A stretch of DNA of 64,000 nucleotides from Desulfosediminicola flagellatus (GTDB lineage Bacteria > Desulfobacterota > Desulfobulbia > Desulfobulbales > Desulfocapsaceae): assembly GCF_005116655.2 (NCBI RefSeq), contig NZ_CP050698.1:5186001-5250000 (forward strand). Direction: 5' to 3'. Made by a program: the position numbers and the translations under genes. A model generated the notes under the pieces. That model searched no databases, had not been told where the DNA came from, and saw only the letters and a list, made by a program, of their open reading frames with translations. This document shows, piece after piece, positions 1 through 7,879 of this stretch. Positions within the stretch are counted from its first letter, which is position 1. The number at the start of each line of letters is the position of its first letter.

Positions 1-482
1 CTGCGCACAATCAGACGAAAGGCACCTATATCAAGAGTTGCCATAGCGAGTTGCCGTATTATTGGGGTTCGCATGGCTATTATCGGCTGAACTGGCCAGA
101 AGTCGTGACCTACTGTATTTATGAGCGTCAAATCATATACACGTTCAGGAGAGTTGACTGCAAATATCTGGGCGATTCCGCCGCCGACATCATGGCCGAC
201 CAGATGTATCCGCTCGATATCAAGTGTATCGAGCAGTTCATGAATAATGGTGGCATGGTGGGGAAGAGAATAGTCTGTATCAAGAGATTTGTCAGAGTCC
301 CCGCAACCAAGCAGGTCAATGCTTATCACTTTATATTTTTTACTCAACAGTGGTGCGATATTACGCCATATGAACGAATACGTCGTAATTCCATGCACAA
401 GCACAACTGCCTGCCCTTCACCTTCAACATGATAAGCAATATCATATCCGTCAACAGTACATACAGAAATTTCAGGGGCCAT
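1..482 (-). CDS. Alpha/beta-fold hydrolase, 3' end cut by window edge
   Basis: Reading leftward from ATG at 482 gives 160 codons without a stop to the window edge. The protein begins MAPEISVCTVDGYDIAYHVE, then VVLVHGITTYSFIWRN, which carries the HG oxyanion-hole strand of the alpha/beta-hydrolase fold, then SIDLLGCGDSDKS and the nucleophile elbow LVGHDVGGGIAQ. The elbow has Asp where most esterases have Ser (G-H-D-V-G). An Asp nucleophile is known in haloalkane dehalogenases and epoxide hydrolases. The acid and His of the triad would lie outside the window. A GGGAG ribosome-binding site sits just before the ATG. The start and fold are well supported; the substrate is not known. Confidence 0.8.
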   Translation of the reverse strand, partial: MAPEISVCTVDGYDIAYHVEGEGQAVVLVHGITTYSFIWRNIAPLLSKKYKVISIDLLGCGDSDKSLDTDYSLPHHATIIHELLDTLDIERIHLVGHDVGGGIAQIFAVNSPERVYDLTLINTVGHDFWPVQPIIAMRTPIIRQLAMATLDIGAFRLIVR

Positions 483-543
483 AATACTCTACTCCCTACA
501 GCTCATTACTGGTATTCAGGTGTCGCTTCCTTACAGTAATACG

Positions 544-1401
544 TCAGTCACTCTTTAATTCAGGATAATGTTCTTCTAAACATTTATCGCAAATTGAATG
601 GCTGAATTGTGCCTCTGTATGTTTTGAGATATAGGCTTCCAATTGATTCCAATACCCCTTGTCATCACGTATCTGTTTGCAGTGCATGCACAGAGGTAAA
701 ATGCCTTCCAGGGTTTTGATTTCTGTTATCGCTTCCTGCAATTCCAACTCAACCTTTTGTGAGTTGAAAATTATAAGGCTCAGAAATATCAATATATTGC
801 ATCCAATAAGCATCATAAAGGTAAATGCCTGAACCGATGAGCTTGACATAAAATCTCGAATGCCCATCTCAAGAAGAAGCGTATAAAAGATACGAAACAG
901 CATATAACCTGCTTGCACAAATAGCGCGAGAACGACCAGATTGTTTCTTCCATTGATAATTTCCGGTGAGTTCACGTGGACGCGATACGCGCCAATGGCG
1001 GAAAAAAGAAAGGCAAGAGTGGATATTATAATAATTCTAACACTTACGTCTGGGCTCACATAGGTGAAATAGAAAAATGAGAGAACCAACACAACCATTG
1101 GCGCGATGTAAATCCACACACGTATTTTTCTGACCAAAAACAATTCGATACCGTAGGTCACCATTACAAAGTAGAGAGCAATACATGTATTTGCAAAAAT
1201 GATTGTTACAAGATCAGGAAACAGACCTCGTGTACTCAAAAGTAGCATTCCTAAACAATAGAGGAGAGACGCATACATCCACTGCTTAAATCCTGGATAT
1301 GTTTTCCTTGACTGGTACACATACAGCATAATAATGCCCATCATTATGCCTACAAAGCTGGTTATCGCTGAAATTGTCCGTATGTCAAGATGGTAAGTCA
1401 T
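544..1401 (-). CDS. Seven-helix membrane sensor with C-terminal Cys4 domain
   Basis: A 285-residue integral membrane protein with about seven hydrophobic helices over residues 8-215, then a short amphipathic linker and a compact C-terminal domain. That domain begins ILPLCMHCKQIRDDKGYW and ends SHSICDKC, giving Cys238, Cys241, Cys271 and Cys274 with His268, a pattern suited to binding a metal. There is no kinase, GGDEF or other known output domain. The same C-terminal module ends the sensor at 7880-9070, whose input region is unrelated, so I infer it is a transferable output or adaptor domain. It lies downstream of no obvious partner gene and appears monocistronic. The ligand sensed is unknown. 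Confidence 0.75.
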   Translation of the reverse strand: MTYHLDIRTISAITSFVGIMMGIIMLYVYQSRKTYPGFKQWMYASLLYCLGMLLLSTRGLFPDLVTIIFANTCIALYFVMVTYGIELFLVRKIRVWIYIAPMVVLVLSFFYFTYVSPDVSVRIIIISTLAFLFSAIGAYRVHVNSPEIINGRNNLVVLALFVQAGYMLFRIFYTLLLEMGIRDFMSSSSVQAFTFMMLIGCNILIFLSLIIFNSQKVELELQEAITEIKTLEGILPLCMHCKQIRDDKGYWNQLEAYISKHTEAQFSHSICDKCLEEHYPELKSD

Positions 1402-1831
1402 TGCCTATATAGTGGTCCGGTCAGGGGGCAGGAGTAGAACAAAAGAGGGGCATAAAACAGTACACCTTTGTTTGTTCGTAATACTGAAAATGATACATCA
1501 ATTTCACAGTCCCTCTCAAGATATTTCACGTTTATTTACCTGTTTCGAGAATACGTGAATAGTACAGGTTAAGAAAAGAACCTATTGAGTTTACGCCCAC
1601 AGGTTGATTATTGAGCGAACTACTCGATCCGACCTTTAGCGCACAACCACTGCTATATATTAGAAGGCCACGATATCGAAGGTATCAGTAAATGGTCTGC
1701 GAAATCATAAGAACAATATTTGTTTTTTCTAACTCCAACCACAATACCACTCAGGCTAAAGGCAGAAAAGTCTTACTCAACACAAGGCTTTAGCGGATAT
1801 TCACTTCTCAGCAAAAAATGATGGATTCGGT
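1402..1831. other. Intergenic stretch, no feature recognised
   Basis: About 430 bases with no credible reading frame, RNA gene or strong hairpin. It separates the seven-helix sensor from a chemoreceptor remnant and is probably decayed sequence. Confidence 0.4.
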
Positions 1832-1972
1832 ATGAAAAAAATCAACATTCGGTCAATCTCATTCAAGCTTGTGGTAGGCGGTTGTATTGCCGTCCTGATT
1901 CCGTTGTTAGCAGTGGGTGCTATCTCTATTGGTAAAGTTACTGAAGCTATTAGCTTCGTTCCTGATGAATGA
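1832..1972 (+). pseudogene. Remnant of a methyl-accepting chemotaxis protein N-terminus
   Basis: A 46-codon frame from ATG 1832 to TGA 1970-1972. It reads like the start of a chemoreceptor: a basic MKKINIRSISFKLVVGG start, a long hydrophobic helix (CIAVLIPLLAVGAISIGKV) and TEAI, after which it stops. Full receptors exceed 500 residues and nothing downstream continues the frame, so this looks like a 5' stub left by a deletion. It could instead be an unrelated single-helix small protein. No good ribosome-binding site is visible. Confidence 0.45.
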
Positions 1973-2113
1973 TGTGACCCAGCCATGCCACAGTTCCTCT
2001 CATAATATCCAATAGTGCTTTACCTGTTTTCAACACTGCGGCACGTTGTCGGGATGAGGACAAGAACCCGAGTTACTCGCGATCCCCCCCTCCACATGTT
2101 TAACCACTATTGC

Positions 2114-3067
2114 TTATTCTCCTGTCGGCATATACCAAAATTCTTTATGTGAAAATGGCGTATTTTCGGGCAGGATAGGATTATCAACCCTCAGTATTTT
2201 CCTCTTGCTCAACCCAGCCCTTTCAATATTATCACCCTGAAATTCATAAAATATTTTATCAAAGGTACCATCTTCAATCATCATCAAAAGCCCTGTTTCA
2301 ATTCGCTTTGCGAGTTCGGGATTTGCAGGGCTTACAAAAAAGTAGGATGGAGATGGCAGGTACAGTGCAAGTGACGACTCAATGGCAAGATCAGGGAATT
2401 CAGCCTTGTGCGCCTCAAACTCGGAAAATATTTCATTCACGCCTCTCGGGAAATAATCAAACCGCCTCTGGCTCAACATTCGAAAGAGCCCTTCATAAGA
2501 GCTCCCTGTAACAATCAAAAAACCAAGCTGGTCCAGTGCCTTGGTCGTACTCCATTGTTGTCTGAGGCCGGCTTTAAGCACTTTTACCTGTGCGATATCA
2601 TGTATCGCATCAAAAAGGTATTGATTATCTTGCCGTATCAAAAAGAGTCGGTAACCCAAAAGCCCTTTGAGCAGCGGGATTCGAACCGGGATTGTCTCTG
2701 TCTCCCATTCCGCGCGAGTGACAGCCACTATCACATTAATTTTTTTACCGTAAACCATCTGTTGCAGTGCGCGATCCCTCTGCATTCCCTCAATTGATTG
2801 TTCAATTCTATACGGTCCGTAAGTGGGAACTGTTTTCTGCAATGCTTCTTTCAACAGAACTCTGGGATAAATATGGCGCACATCTTTCTCTGAGTGCGGT
2901 GCGTGTAAACGAACCACATCCAAAGCGTGCGTTAGAGGTACATTACCGAAGAGGAAATACCAAAAAAACACAACTGCATTTATAATTAATACCAACACCT
3001 TAAGAGACTTCCTGGTCAGGAAAAATGGTAACATCGCTCGCGCTCCAAACTTAGCAGACATCAACAC
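2114..3067 (-). CDS. Membrane-anchored solute-binding protein family 3-like
   Basis: A 317-residue protein with an N-terminal hydrophobic helix at about residues 22-45 (signal peptide or anchor), then a bilobed periplasmic-binding-protein type domain. Features fitting family 3 (amino-acid type) binding proteins include the helix around MLSQRRFDYFPRGVNEI and the late SYFFVSPANPELAKRIETGL segment. Several such proteins in this group act as sensors or orphan receptors rather than transport components, and no permease genes are adjacent. The frame opens with GTG at 3067; ATG at 3061 is an alternative start. The ligand is unknown. Confidence 0.65.
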   Translation of the reverse strand: MLMSAKFGARAMLPFFLTRKSLKVLVLIINAVVFFWYFLFGNVPLTHALDVVRLHAPHSEKDVRHIYPRVLLKEALQKTVPTYGPYRIEQSIEGMQRDRALQQMVYGKKINVIVAVTRAEWETETIPVRIPLLKGLLGYRLFLIRQDNQYLFDAIHDIAQVKVLKAGLRQQWSTTKALDQLGFLIVTGSSYEGLFRMLSQRRFDYFPRGVNEIFSEFEAHKAEFPDLAIESSLALYLPSPSYFFVSPANPELAKRIETGLLMMIEDGTFDKIFYEFQGDNIERAGLSKRKILRVDNPILPENTPFSHKEFWYMPTGE

Positions 3068-3238
3068 GCCTGAAACATTGCTCCTCTTAACAGTTATATC
3101 ATACGTTTTCTGATTGTGACAATTGTAGCGACCGATATGTGACTGAATGAGAAACGAAGTCAGTGTACTAAAAGGGCAGGTAAGCGGAGCATAGCGAAGA
3201 CTCAGAACAATATCCGATAGGTAAAGTTTTACAGAGCA

Positions 3239-3385
3239 CTAGGAGGCTGTCCGAGAATAGGAATTTGGGCTAAAATCGAGGCATTATCAAAAAACTAGCG
3301 CAGCCATATAAATGATATTGCGAGCATTGTTTTTCGATAATAACGAAGAGTTTGGAACAAAGGCCATTCTCGGACAGCCTCCTAG
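3239..3385. mobile_element. MITE-like repeat, complete copy
   Basis: About 147 bp bounded by a perfect 20-bp inverted repeat: CTAGGAGGCTGTCCGAGAAT at the left (3239-3258) and its reverse complement at the right (3366-3385). The outermost CTAG is self-complementary, so it may be a 4-bp target duplication rather than part of the repeat. There is no coding capacity. A second, partial copy lies at 6446-6582 and a third fragment at 25840-25884, so this is a dispersed family moved by a transposase not encoded here. The rest of the 3068-3567 gap holds nothing else except the gltA hairpin. Confidence 0.8.
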
Positions 3386-3530
3386 AACACGCCGGTTAAA
3401 AATGGACAGCAGAGAACTTCGACCAGAGGGAATGAAAATTTCATCAGGACAACGCGAACAGGCATATTGTATAACCGCATTGCCATGGTGATACGGGTTA
3501 TACGGTAATCAATCACAACATCTAACACTT

Positions 3531-3563
3531 CGAAATACAGGGCCATAATGGCCCTGTATTTCG
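3531..3563 (-). terminator. Hairpin terminator after gltA
   Basis: A perfect 16-bp inverted repeat (CGAAATACAGGGCCAT and its complement) lies five bases beyond the citrate synthase stop codon. There is no long T-run, so efficiency as an intrinsic terminator is uncertain, but the position fits transcript end formation or 3' protection. Confidence 0.6.
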
Positions 3564-3567
3564 TTTG

Positions 3568-4851
3568 CTATTGACGAGCGTGAAGCGGAACATAATCATA
3601 TTTATTGCTACCCGTGTAAATCTGACGGGGACGACTGATCTTCCATTTGGGGTCATCCGTACTTTCCTTCCATTGGGCAATCCACCCTGGAAGGCGACCA
3701 AGAGCAAACATCACTGTAAACATATTGGTAGGAATCCCAATGGCCCGCAAAACAATGCCACTATAAAAATCAATATTAGGATAGAGATTGTGATCGATGA
3801 AATATTGATCTTTCAGCGCAATTTCTTCGAGCTCCCTCGCCGTATCCAGAAGAGGGTCAGAAATATGCATTGATTCCAATAACTCATCGCACATTTTTTT
3901 CATTATTTTTGCCCGAGGATCATAGGTTTTATAAACCCGATGACCAAACCCCATAAGTCGGAACGGATCATTCTTATCTTTAGCCCGCTCAACAAGTTTG
4001 GTGCAATTGCCACCTTCACTCTGGATTCTGGTCAGCATTTCAATGACCGCCTGATTAGCTCCTCCATGAAGCGGCCCCCATAAAGCGGCTATACCTGCCG
4101 AAATAGCAGCATAAAGGTTTACTCTGGCACTTCCTACCATGCGAACCGAGGAGGTCGAACAATTCTGTTCATGATCTGCGTGGAGAATCCAGAAAACTCT
4201 CAGAGCATTAACCGCTTCCCGCTTAATCTCATAAGGCGTAACCGGTGTATCAAACATCATGTTGAGAAAATTTTCGCAGTAGGTCAGATCCGGCCTTGGT
4301 AAAACCAGCTCATGCCCTCTGGAAATTTTATACGACATTGCAGCCATTGTGCGCACTTTTGCTAACAACCGTGTCATGGTTATGTTGATCTCTTCCTCCA
4401 GAGTATCAAGTCCCGGATAGAAGCTCTTCATAGCATTAACCATTGACGACAGGATTCCCATAGGATGTGAAGCTCGTGGGAAATTCTGGTAAAAGGCTTT
4501 TAAATCAGTATGGACAAGACTGTTGTCGTTAAGCATCACCGAAAACTGAGTCAGTTCATCCCTGTTTGGTAGCCTTCCGTTAATAAGCAGGTAAGCAGTC
4601 TCTTTGAATGACGCATTCTCGGCAAGTTGTTCTACAGGAATACCGCGATAACGCAGAATCCCTTTTTCACCATCCATGAAAGTGATGGCGCTCAGACAGC
4701 TACCGGTATTACCATAGCCAGGGTCAAGGGTAATATATCCAGTTTCAGCCCTCAGTCTGCTAATATCAATAGCTTTTTCGCCTTCACTTCCGATAACAAC
4801 TGGAAGCTGTAATTCTTTTCCATCGTAAGTCAGAGTCACAAATTCGTCCAC
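3568..4851 (-). CDS. gltA: Citrate synthase (type II)
   Basis: A 427-residue cytoplasmic enzyme that condenses acetyl-CoA and oxaloacetate to citrate. The full length matches hexameric bacterial GltA. The N-terminal beta domain is present, and the catalytic set is visible: the HADHEQN segment (His224, His227), His262 in LWGPLHGGANQA, His304 in GFGHRVYKTYDPRA and Asp361 in NIDFYSG. The gene stands alone between a solute-binding protein and an IS4 element. In sulfate reducers citrate synthase may serve either an oxidative TCA cycle or glutamate synthesis; the window does not decide which. No regulatory site is obvious upstream. Confidence 0.97.
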   Translation of the reverse strand: MDEFVTLTYDGKELQLPVVIGSEGEKAIDISRLRAETGYITLDPGYGNTGSCLSAITFMDGEKGILRYRGIPVEQLAENASFKETAYLLINGRLPNRDELTQFSVMLNDNSLVHTDLKAFYQNFPRASHPMGILSSMVNAMKSFYPGLDTLEEEINITMTRLLAKVRTMAAMSYKISRGHELVLPRPDLTYCENFLNMMFDTPVTPYEIKREAVNALRVFWILHADHEQNCSTSSVRMVGSARVNLYAAISAGIAALWGPLHGGANQAVIEMLTRIQSEGGNCTKLVERAKDKNDPFRLMGFGHRVYKTYDPRAKIMKKMCDELLESMHISDPLLDTARELEEIALKDQYFIDHNLYPNIDFYSGIVLRAIGIPTNMFTVMFALGRLPGWIAQWKESTDDPKWKISRPRQIYTGSNKYDYVPLHARQ

Positions 4852-5095
4852 AGTATCCCCTTTCTTCTAAGAAGCTGACATGCCGACCTTATTAAAATCG
4901 GCAATTTTGAATTTTATTACCTTTAGGTATACAATTAAGAAAAAATATTTCATTATTGTCAATATAAATAAAAGCATCAGCATGCTATCCTTTCGCACCC
5001 TGATTGCAATATGATTTAAATAACAGCCAATATTCCCTTTTATTTGCCCTAAAAATTCCTCATGCCTATCAGCATCTGAATAACGTCGCCTAATC

Positions 5096-5104
5096 AGTAA
5101 ATAT
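5096..5104. repeat. Left target-site duplication of IS4 element
   Basis: AGTAAATAT directly precedes the left inverted repeat and recurs at 6430-6438 directly after the right one. A 9-bp duplication is normal for IS4-family insertions and its perfect preservation suggests a fairly recent event. Confidence 0.85.
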
Positions 5105-6429
5105 CACTAGTGTCCGGTTAAGTTTAAAATAATTTCAACTGGTTACGAGTGTCGGTATTGACAGGTTTGCAATCTCTTTCTGTAACTAGCTGATAAAGAT
5201 CGATCTTTTCGAAAGCTGACACGCTTAAAATCTGTAAAATTGTGTAGAGGCTTTCTTCGAAGTTGAGCCGTTTTTTCATTATTGCTACGATGACATAAAC
5301 AGAGACTGCTATCCAGACCTGAGTTTTGACTGCGTTCTCCGAAGTTCCATAAAATCTTTTTATCCTCAAATGTTGTTTGATCCATTTGAAAAACAGCTCG
5401 ACTTGCCATCGACTGCGATACAATTGTGCTATTGTTAATGCTGGCAAAGTAAAATTGTTGGTGAGAAACACGAGAATTTTTCCGGTCTTGGGGTCCCGGA
5501 ATTTTACTCGACGCAAAGTGTCTGGGTAATGCTTGCCTGTATAGAAACCGGTTAACACAATTGTCTGATCGCAGCGAAGCCCCGTCTCTTTGTCGACGGG
5601 ATGTGAGTAACGTCTTTGGAATTTCATGTTTGTTTTCGCACGGGTAACGAAAAACGCAGGGATCTGGTTGAAGGCATAAAGCCTTTCGAAGTCCAGATAA
5701 CCTCGGTCCATTACGTAATATGCGCCAGCTTCCAAACGTAGAAGATCGAGGGTGTTGACATCGTGTAGCTTGCCGTCTGAAATGTGGATGAACGTGGGAA
5801 TGTTGCCTTTTAGGTCCAGCAGTGTGTGGAGTTTGACAGCGGCCTTGTTCTTTCGAAAAGGTGCCCAAGGAAACATTGACAGGCATAGATCGATCGTGGT
5901 TGCATCCAGAGCATATACTGTTTCGTTCAGCTCTTCGAGAAACGAGTCTTCCTTGTATAACTCTCTGGCTGTAGTAATCAGGCTTTGAGCGAACTCGGCA
6001 TATATGCGCCAATCGCGTTTTTCGTTGGCTTCGGCAAGAGTTGACCTTGAAACTGTTCCACGGATTCCCATGTGATAGAGCTTTTTGTTTTGAGATCGTA
6101 AGCAGATTTCGATGTCGCGTAGACTTTCTCTGTGCGTAATCTGTGCGAAAGCCATGCATAAAAACTGATCCAGGCATGAGAAGGTTCTTACTCTGAAATC
6201 GCCCTGGTATCTGGACACGCAACGGCGGAATGTTGGTAACGGCACGAAGTCCATAACTTGTTTGAAAATCAATTTTCCGGCAAACATCTGTATACCCCCA
6301 CAGGGTTTTGCCGAATATCCTCCTCTGAAAGGGATGTGATTTCAAGTCGATTATGGTCATATTGTTGCCGATTTACATTATATTCAAGAGGTTGCGATGT
6401 GCTTGGAAAAGTTTAACCGGACACTAGTG
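5105..6429 (-). mobile_element. Complete IS4-family insertion sequence
   Basis: A 1325-bp element. The ends match as inverted repeats: CACTAGTGTCCGGTTAA at 5105-5121 and its complement at 6413-6429. It carries one intact transposase gene read leftward and is flanked by the 9-bp duplication AGTAAATAT. The insertion landed just left of a MITE-like repeat copy, which lacks its own left end. Confidence 0.92.
5124..6287 (-). CDS. IS4-family transposase
   Basis: A 387-residue DDE transposase of the IS4 family. It has an N-terminal region (about residues 1-75, FAGKLIFKQVMDFVPLPTF onward) of the type that precedes IS4 catalytic cores. The DDE core contains YALDATTIDL (first Asp), YYVMDRGYLDFERL (second Asp) and YRSRWQVELFFKWIKQHL, the Y-x2-R-x3-E signature with the catalytic Glu. 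The frame is full length and unbroken, and the terminal repeats and target duplication are intact, so the element may still be active. The other long reading frame over the same DNA is an out-of-frame shadow. Confidence 0.94.
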   Translation of the reverse strand: MFAGKLIFKQVMDFVPLPTFRRCVSRYQGDFRVRTFSCLDQFLCMAFAQITHRESLRDIEICLRSQNKKLYHMGIRGTVSRSTLAEANEKRDWRIYAEFAQSLITTARELYKEDSFLEELNETVYALDATTIDLCLSMFPWAPFRKNKAAVKLHTLLDLKGNIPTFIHISDGKLHDVNTLDLLRLEAGAYYVMDRGYLDFERLYAFNQIPAFFVTRAKTNMKFQRRYSHPVDKETGLRCDQTIVLTGFYTGKHYPDTLRRVKFRDPKTGKILVFLTNNFTLPALTIAQLYRSRWQVELFFKWIKQHLRIKRFYGTSENAVKTQVWIAVSVYVIVAIMKKRLNFEESLYTILQILSVSAFEKIDLYQLVTERDCKPVNTDTRNQLKLF

Positions 6430-6438
6430 AGTAAATAT
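6430..6438. repeat. Right target-site duplication of IS4 element
   Basis: AGTAAATAT, identical to 5096-5104, immediately outside the right inverted repeat. Confidence 0.85.
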
Positions 6439-6445
6439 CCATAGT

Positions 6446-6582
6446 TAAAATCGAGGCATTTTCAAAAAAGAATCGAAGCCATATATATGATATCGAAGCC
6501 TCACTTCGTTCGCTTATCTGCGAGCATTGTTTTTTGATAATAACGAAGAGTTTGGAACAAAGGCCATTGTCGGACAGTCTCC
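6446..6582. mobile_element. MITE-like repeat, second copy, left end missing
   Basis: From TAAAATCGAGGCATT to CGGACAGTCTCC this matches the interior and right end of the 3239-3385 repeat, including the run GCGAGCATTG and AACGAAGAGTTTGGAACAAA. It has an internal insertion of about 30 bases and a decayed right inverted repeat. The left inverted repeat is absent. Short reading frames that overlap it are not genes. Confidence 0.75.
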
Positions 6583-7069
6583 GAGTATTCGCCGTAGTGA
6601 AACTGATCTATACGTATCCTCAATCCATAACTGTTCTGCGGTGCTCCAAGTGAGCATAACACCAGTACAGTTATGTATCTCTAGACTACCTTGTCTTTTC
6701 GCGTACACATCAGGCACTGTCTATTTAATTGAAATGACAAAGACTTACCTGCTGAATATCCAGCTATAATCCATTGTCTTCCCTCAAATACACTGATTTT
6801 TAATCTAACGATTGCATAACGTAAAAAAATTTTGTAATCTCCCTGAACCGACCGAGCGTTTGCTCGGATATTCTTTAAACTGTAGATGCTTAATTCATAT
6901 AGGCATAAATTAGTATTCCAATGGGCGGGTAGTACTAAGAAGTGAGTCGTTGACACAGGTGACAGGAAGAACGATTTCCTGTCGCGAAATGATGCGCAAT
7001 CGAGGAGAGGTAGAATAGCACCAATGCACTGCCTCAAGTATTCACAACAATAGTATAAGGAGTATTGCA
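6583..7069. other. Leader region upstream of acetate transporter
   Basis: No gene is seen. Two small hairpins are present: CCGAGC/GCTCGG at 6852-6867 and GACAGGAA/TTCCTGTC at 6961-6983, the latter about 90 bases before the start codon and possibly in the 5' untranslated region. Confidence 0.4.
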
Positions 7070-7669
7070 ATGTCACAGGACCACACATTTGTATCACCCG
7101 GCCCGGCTGGACTCGGAGCACTGGCAGTAGCCTGCTTTGGATTTGGTGCAGTATTCACAGGTAAAGTCGGGCTCGGCGGGTTACCCCTCCTGGCCGCATG
7201 GCTTATCGGTGGCGGCATAGTGCAGTACACAGTAGCTGTCATGGAACTCAAGGACCATAACATGACAGGTGGTAACGTCTTTTTGTTTTTCAGCGCCTTC
7301 TTTATGTTTGGTGCATCCCTCTCTGTTCTCGCCAAATACCTTATGCTTTCAGGTATGATTGGCTCGGTTAAACCAGACACAATGGTTGAAGGGTTCTGCT
7401 GGATGGCTGGTGCAGCTTTCCTTACTGCGGTCACTCCGGCTTACCTTAAAGGCCCGAAACCGTTATTCATGATCGTCCTGCTGCTTGACATTGCACTCTG
7501 GATTATTGTCGGACTCGACATGAAACTTATTGGCCCAGAGCTTAAACCAGTTGTCGGATACCTGTTATTTGCAACAGGCGGCATCGGTGTTTATTTAGTA
7601 GCCGCTATTGTCAATAACCACACATTTGGTCGTGTCGTTATCCCAACCTTCGGCACATTCATAAAATAG
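7070..7669 (+). CDS. Acetate uptake transporter (GPR1/FUN34/YaaH family)
   Basis: A 199-residue inner-membrane protein with six predicted helices. The opening PGPAGLGALAVACFGFG corresponds to the family's N-P-A-P-L-G-L signature, though Asn is replaced (SPGPAGL). Members such as E. coli SatP carry acetate or succinate, probably as multimeric channels. Its place about 2.2 kb from citrate synthase suggests short-chain acid use, but the two genes are not co-transcribed. AAGGAG lies seven bases before ATG 7070. A strong terminator hairpin follows. Confidence 0.9.
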   Translation: MSQDHTFVSPGPAGLGALAVACFGFGAVFTGKVGLGGLPLLAAWLIGGGIVQYTVAVMELKDHNMTGGNVFLFFSAFFMFGASLSVLAKYLMLSGMIGSVKPDTMVEGFCWMAGAAFLTAVTPAYLKGPKPLFMIVLLLDIALWIIVGLDMKLIGPELKPVVGYLLFATGGIGVYLVAAIVNNHTFGRVVIPTFGTFIK

Positions 7670-7686
7670 CTTCCCCCCAATATTTC

Positions 7687-7739
7687 GAGCTGGAATAGTC
7701 AGACTTTCTTGTTGAGTCTGCACCTGACTATTCCAGCTC
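7687..7739 (+). terminator. Terminator after acetate transporter
   Basis: A perfect 16-bp stem (GAGCTGGAATAGTCAG with its complement) enclosing a 21-base loop, 18 bases after the stop codon, followed by AATTCTT. Confidence 0.75.
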
Positions 7740-7879
7740 AATTCTTCCTACATTCCCGTTTAAGTGCCTGAGAATAAAAAAGAAGCCCAACCAGCCTCTC
7801 AATTATTTCACAGATCTATGATAACCTACATACTCACCAACGACCTGACGAGAGAATAACTCATCTCTCGATATCGATT

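Noticed and set aside
51..539. A 162-residue plus-strand frame
   Set aside because: The opposite strand encodes a clear alpha/beta hydrolase with a ribosome-binding site.
1801..1986. A 61-residue minus-strand frame
   Set aside because: The plus strand reads as a chemoreceptor N-terminus; the minus frame has no motif.
5143..6360. A 405-residue minus-strand frame over the IS4 element
   Set aside because: It overlaps the recognised transposase in another register and has no domain motif.
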